Source: Coffea arabica
Taxonomy: Eukaryota; Streptophyta; Magnoliopsida; Gentianales; Rubiaceae
NCBI RefSeq assembly: GCF_036785885.1
Contig: NC_092314.1
Coordinates: 19,861,638 to 19,925,637 of the forward strand
DNA: 64,000 bases
Direction: 5' to 3'
Within the stretch, counting starts at the first letter, position 1. Every line of letters begins with the position of its first letter. Below the pieces are notes generated by a model. That model was not told the origin of the DNA, did no database searches, and saw only the letters and a list, made by a program, of their open reading frames with translations. The translations under genes were made by a program, and so were the position numbers. Shown piece by piece: positions 61,262 to 64,000 of this stretch.

Positions 61262-64000
61262 TGTGACGGCCCCACCTCTCCCTAGGGCGTACCCCAGGGT
61301 TCGGCGGGCCGCCTGCCCGGCTCTCGCCGGGACTCAGTCGATCACTACATTCCTCAAATGAATTACAAGAATAAACCTCAAATATACATCACATGGTCCA
61401 CAAATATACGTCCAAGTCTCCAATAATTACATGTCACAAATGCAGTGGAAACTAATTCCCAACTATACATCAAATGATTCCAAATCCAAACTATACAAGA
61501 TATCAGCCATCCAGTCACGTGAATAAGTACTACAAGCCTTTCCTTCGCCTTGAGCCCTGTGGAGGGGAATAAAATAGTTTTTGGGGTGAGCTAAAAGCTC
61601 AGCGAGTAACCAGAAAATCATTAATCAAATCGGTTTCACAATAGTTCATTTCAATGATGTCATATAGCAATGATGTCATAAATCAAATGATAAATCCGGA
61701 AACAACTACAACATTTGCAAAACAGTAAATATGGATTATCAATAATTCAAGAAACATTTACAATGGAAAGCGATAGTAACATTCATGAAAGGATACATTC
61801 ATTCTCCTGACATTTCCTCGCTCATTTGGTCATTCATTTTATTTCATTCACCCCGTCCCTGGCTTTTGGCCAGGCTCCACCAATCTACATAGGTAATACT
61901 CGAGTATACCAAACGTTCACCCAAGTTCCTAATCGCCTGACCGAGTCCGCTTCTGGCTCAAGACGACCGGTAACAAGGGGCAATGGCCAGTTCAGCCCAA
62001 AAGGCTTACATTCATGCGCAAGTAACATTTCAATCGAAAATTTCACATTTATCGAGGTCGAGTGCGATAAAGTACACACTCGCCTCGAAAACTCGTTTTG
62101 GAAATCATTATAAGCGGTTAACACGTTATCAACCAAAACACAAGTCATGAAGTCAAGAAATATAGCAAACAAGGCACACTCACATGCCAGCACGCATGAT
62201 ATGCAAGAAAACATTTCAAAAGTAACTTTGAAAACAGTTCAAAAGTAAATAATGTAAGAAACGGTTCATAAATAACTTTAGAAGTAGTTTGAGGTCACTC
62301 ACCTCCACGGCTCAGAAATCATCCATCACATAACATTGCCTTGCTCAAATCCAAGTCTTAGATCACAAACTCAATGCAAACAAGTCCTTTAAAACTTCGG
62401 ATAGCACTTCCCCTAAATTTGCTTACTTTCCTAGCCATCATGGCTTCATTATTTCTTCAGCCAGTCCCAAAGTCACACAAATAAGTTCATCTAATATCCA
62501 TTCAGCAAGCTCCAAGTAGTACTAGTACAAGTCAAGCTAGGAAAAAGTCCGGAAATGAAGGTTAAGCTCAAAACCAGAAAAACAGTTTTGACGTCATTTT
62601 GCGGTAATGGTACCAAAGGCGCTACGATTGTCGGATGAGGGTGTAAGACCCACCGTTTCGAATCTAAGAACCAGGGCTACAACAATGTAGAAGGTCACTC
62701 AGTCCAGTTCCTAGCACAACTAGGTCAAATATGCCAAAAATACCAAACCAGAACCACTAAAACAGGTTCACAAATCACACAATGCTGTAATGAGTCCAAC
62801 TCGGTCCATACAAGTCCAAATGCATTGATTCCAAAGGAATATGGTAGCTAAGATATCCAGCTACATTTCATCAGAAGACACCAACAACAAAATCCAAACC
62901 AATTCCAGTCAAAATGGCCAATTACAAGTGCAGTTTTCGCATTCTGATCAACCCAGAACAGCAACAGTAAAATCGACATATCTCACTCTACACTAATCCA
63001 AATGACCTGAAATTTTTCAGGCACTTCAAACTCATCAATACCTACAACTTTCATGTTTTAAGCAAAGGCCAATTCGGCCTCTAACATGGTGCAATAAATT
63101 CGGGCAGAATGAAGAACTACAAAACCTAATTCTCTGAAATTTCTTCCAAAACAGAAATTGATTGCACTTAATCACTTTTTCCACCTCCTAGAGTCATTAA
63201 ACATCATTTCCAATCATCATACATGACCACCTAATCATATCCATATGAAAACAGAAAAATCCCCAAAAATAATAAAACTTCACCAATTCAACCAAACTCA
63301 AGAAATAATCCATAAAATTGCATCTTATAACACCGCTAATCATGAATTGAACATTATTAGAGGAAGGAGAGGTGTTCATCCACCACTCACCTTAGCAAAA
63401 CAAGAGGGAGAGCTACTTGTCACCTTAGCTTCTCAAACAACTCCACCAAACAACTCACAAACATTAAGTGAAGAGGTTTTATGGAGTAATTTGAAGTTTT
63501 AACGGTTGGATCAAGAGATTGAGCAAGAAAATGGAAGGCAAAAGTTGAGGGATTTTCTTTCTTTTCTCCTTATGTTGCTCGGCCAAGAAGAACCAGAAAA
63601 TGAAGAAGATTAAGCTAGTTTATAAGGTAAGAAGGTAGGAAAAAAATAAGGATTAATTTCCACCACAAGTTTGGCTAACACTTGGTCTAATTTCAACCAC
63701 ACAAATTTTCTCTTTCCTTGTTTTTTTTTTGCCTTAAATTTCGGCCAATAGGATGGCCAAGAGAGGGAAGATATTTTGCTCCATTAATGATAAACTTGTA
63801 TGGCAAGAAAGTGGAATCAAGTGGTGCATTTAACCGGTAGTGCGTGGGTCCCACGTTCAAAATACGCTTTTAATTTCTCAAAAACTAACCGATACTAGAA
63901 AAATCATTTTAAAACTATCTTTGCTCATAATTTTATCTGGGGAATTTTTATAATAAAGAAAATGCAGAAAAGGCGGGCGTTAAAAAAAATAAACCCTAGA
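61262..64000 (+). mobile_element. Large LTR copy G, right end just outside window
   Basis: It starts TGTGACGGCCCCACCTC at 61262. CATGC (61257-61261) is the expected left TSD. The islands are well kept: CGGCTCTCGCCGGGACTC near 61317, AATACTCGAGTATACC near 61894 and GTCGAGTGCGATAAAGTACA at about 62057. The last 160 bp align with the last 190 bp of copy D (GTGGGTCCCACG, GATACTAGAAAAAT), so the LTR end should lie only a few tens of bases beyond the window. Whether it is solo or the 5' LTR of a full element cannot be told here. Confidence 0.85.

Larger units (their letters stand above)
57058..64000 (-). mobile_element. Large LTR copy H (reverse), interrupted by CACTA element 2; right end outside window
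   Basis: It starts TGTGAGGCCCCGAAATT at 57058, the reverse-strand terminus of the same family (compare TGTGAGGACTTGG of copy E at 37873). 57058-58614 corresponds by eye to the first part of E (for example GTGTGACCAACTAGTGAGGTAT against E around 38050). It is broken at 58614 by the CACTA element and its remainder is not in the window. The candidate TSD GTTTC (57053-57057) cannot be checked. Confidence 0.7.

Overview
This window looks like a repeat-dense stretch of a eudicot plant nuclear genome. The evidence is a GT-AG intron-split mitochondrial ATP synthase gene, plant-type chromovirus, CACTA, Mutator-like, LINE and SINE elements, AT-rich spacers and plant promoter motifs (telo-box, site II). 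I do not assign a species. There is one intact host gene; nearly everything else is transposable-element material, much of it nested.

Layout. (1) 1-10733: a three-level nest of very large solo LTRs of one family. The outermost copy (C, its 5' end lies outside the window) was hit by copy B (1644-8820, TSD CTTAG), which was hit by copy A (4303-8413, TSD CAACT). (2) 10734-14890: spacer with microsatellites, a purine/pyrimidine foldback, and a 501-bp Mutator-like MITE with a 9-bp TSD. (3) 14900-23279: a complete but dead Ty3/Gypsy chromovirus (TSD ATCTA) whose chromodomain region is split by another solo LTR of the large family (D, 19739-22751, TSD ATCAG). (4) 24180-30060: the nuclear gene for the gamma subunit of mitochondrial F1-ATPase, nine coding exons, 324 aa, apparently intact. 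(5) 30060-37870: spacer with two SINEs, a Mutator-like element (32935-34262, perfect 9-bp TSD), a (TC)n tract and a 195-bp tandem duplication. (6) 37873-48360: a reverse-oriented large solo LTR (E) interrupted by a 7.3-kb CACTA transposon (40572-47889, TSD ACA). The CACTA carries a Transposase_24-type gene and the terminal exon of an organellar-type asparaginyl-tRNA synthetase. (7) 48361-57057: spacer with a diverged direct-repeat field broken by two 5'-truncated LINEs. (8) 57058-64000: another reverse large LTR (H), invaded by a second copy of the same CACTA family (from 58615), itself invaded by another large LTR (G, from 61262). The window ends inside this nest.

Seven copies of the large (3.0-4.1 kb) LTR family are present. 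Four have both ends in view with matching target duplications and no internal retroelement domain, so they are solo LTRs. They diverge strongly overall but keep a few short islands, two of them with dyad symmetry. The two CACTA copies are near-identical at one end, so that family moved recently. The most unusual features are this LTR family with its conserved islands and the CACTA family carrying host-gene pieces. No CRISPR array, rRNA gene or functional tRNA gene was seen.
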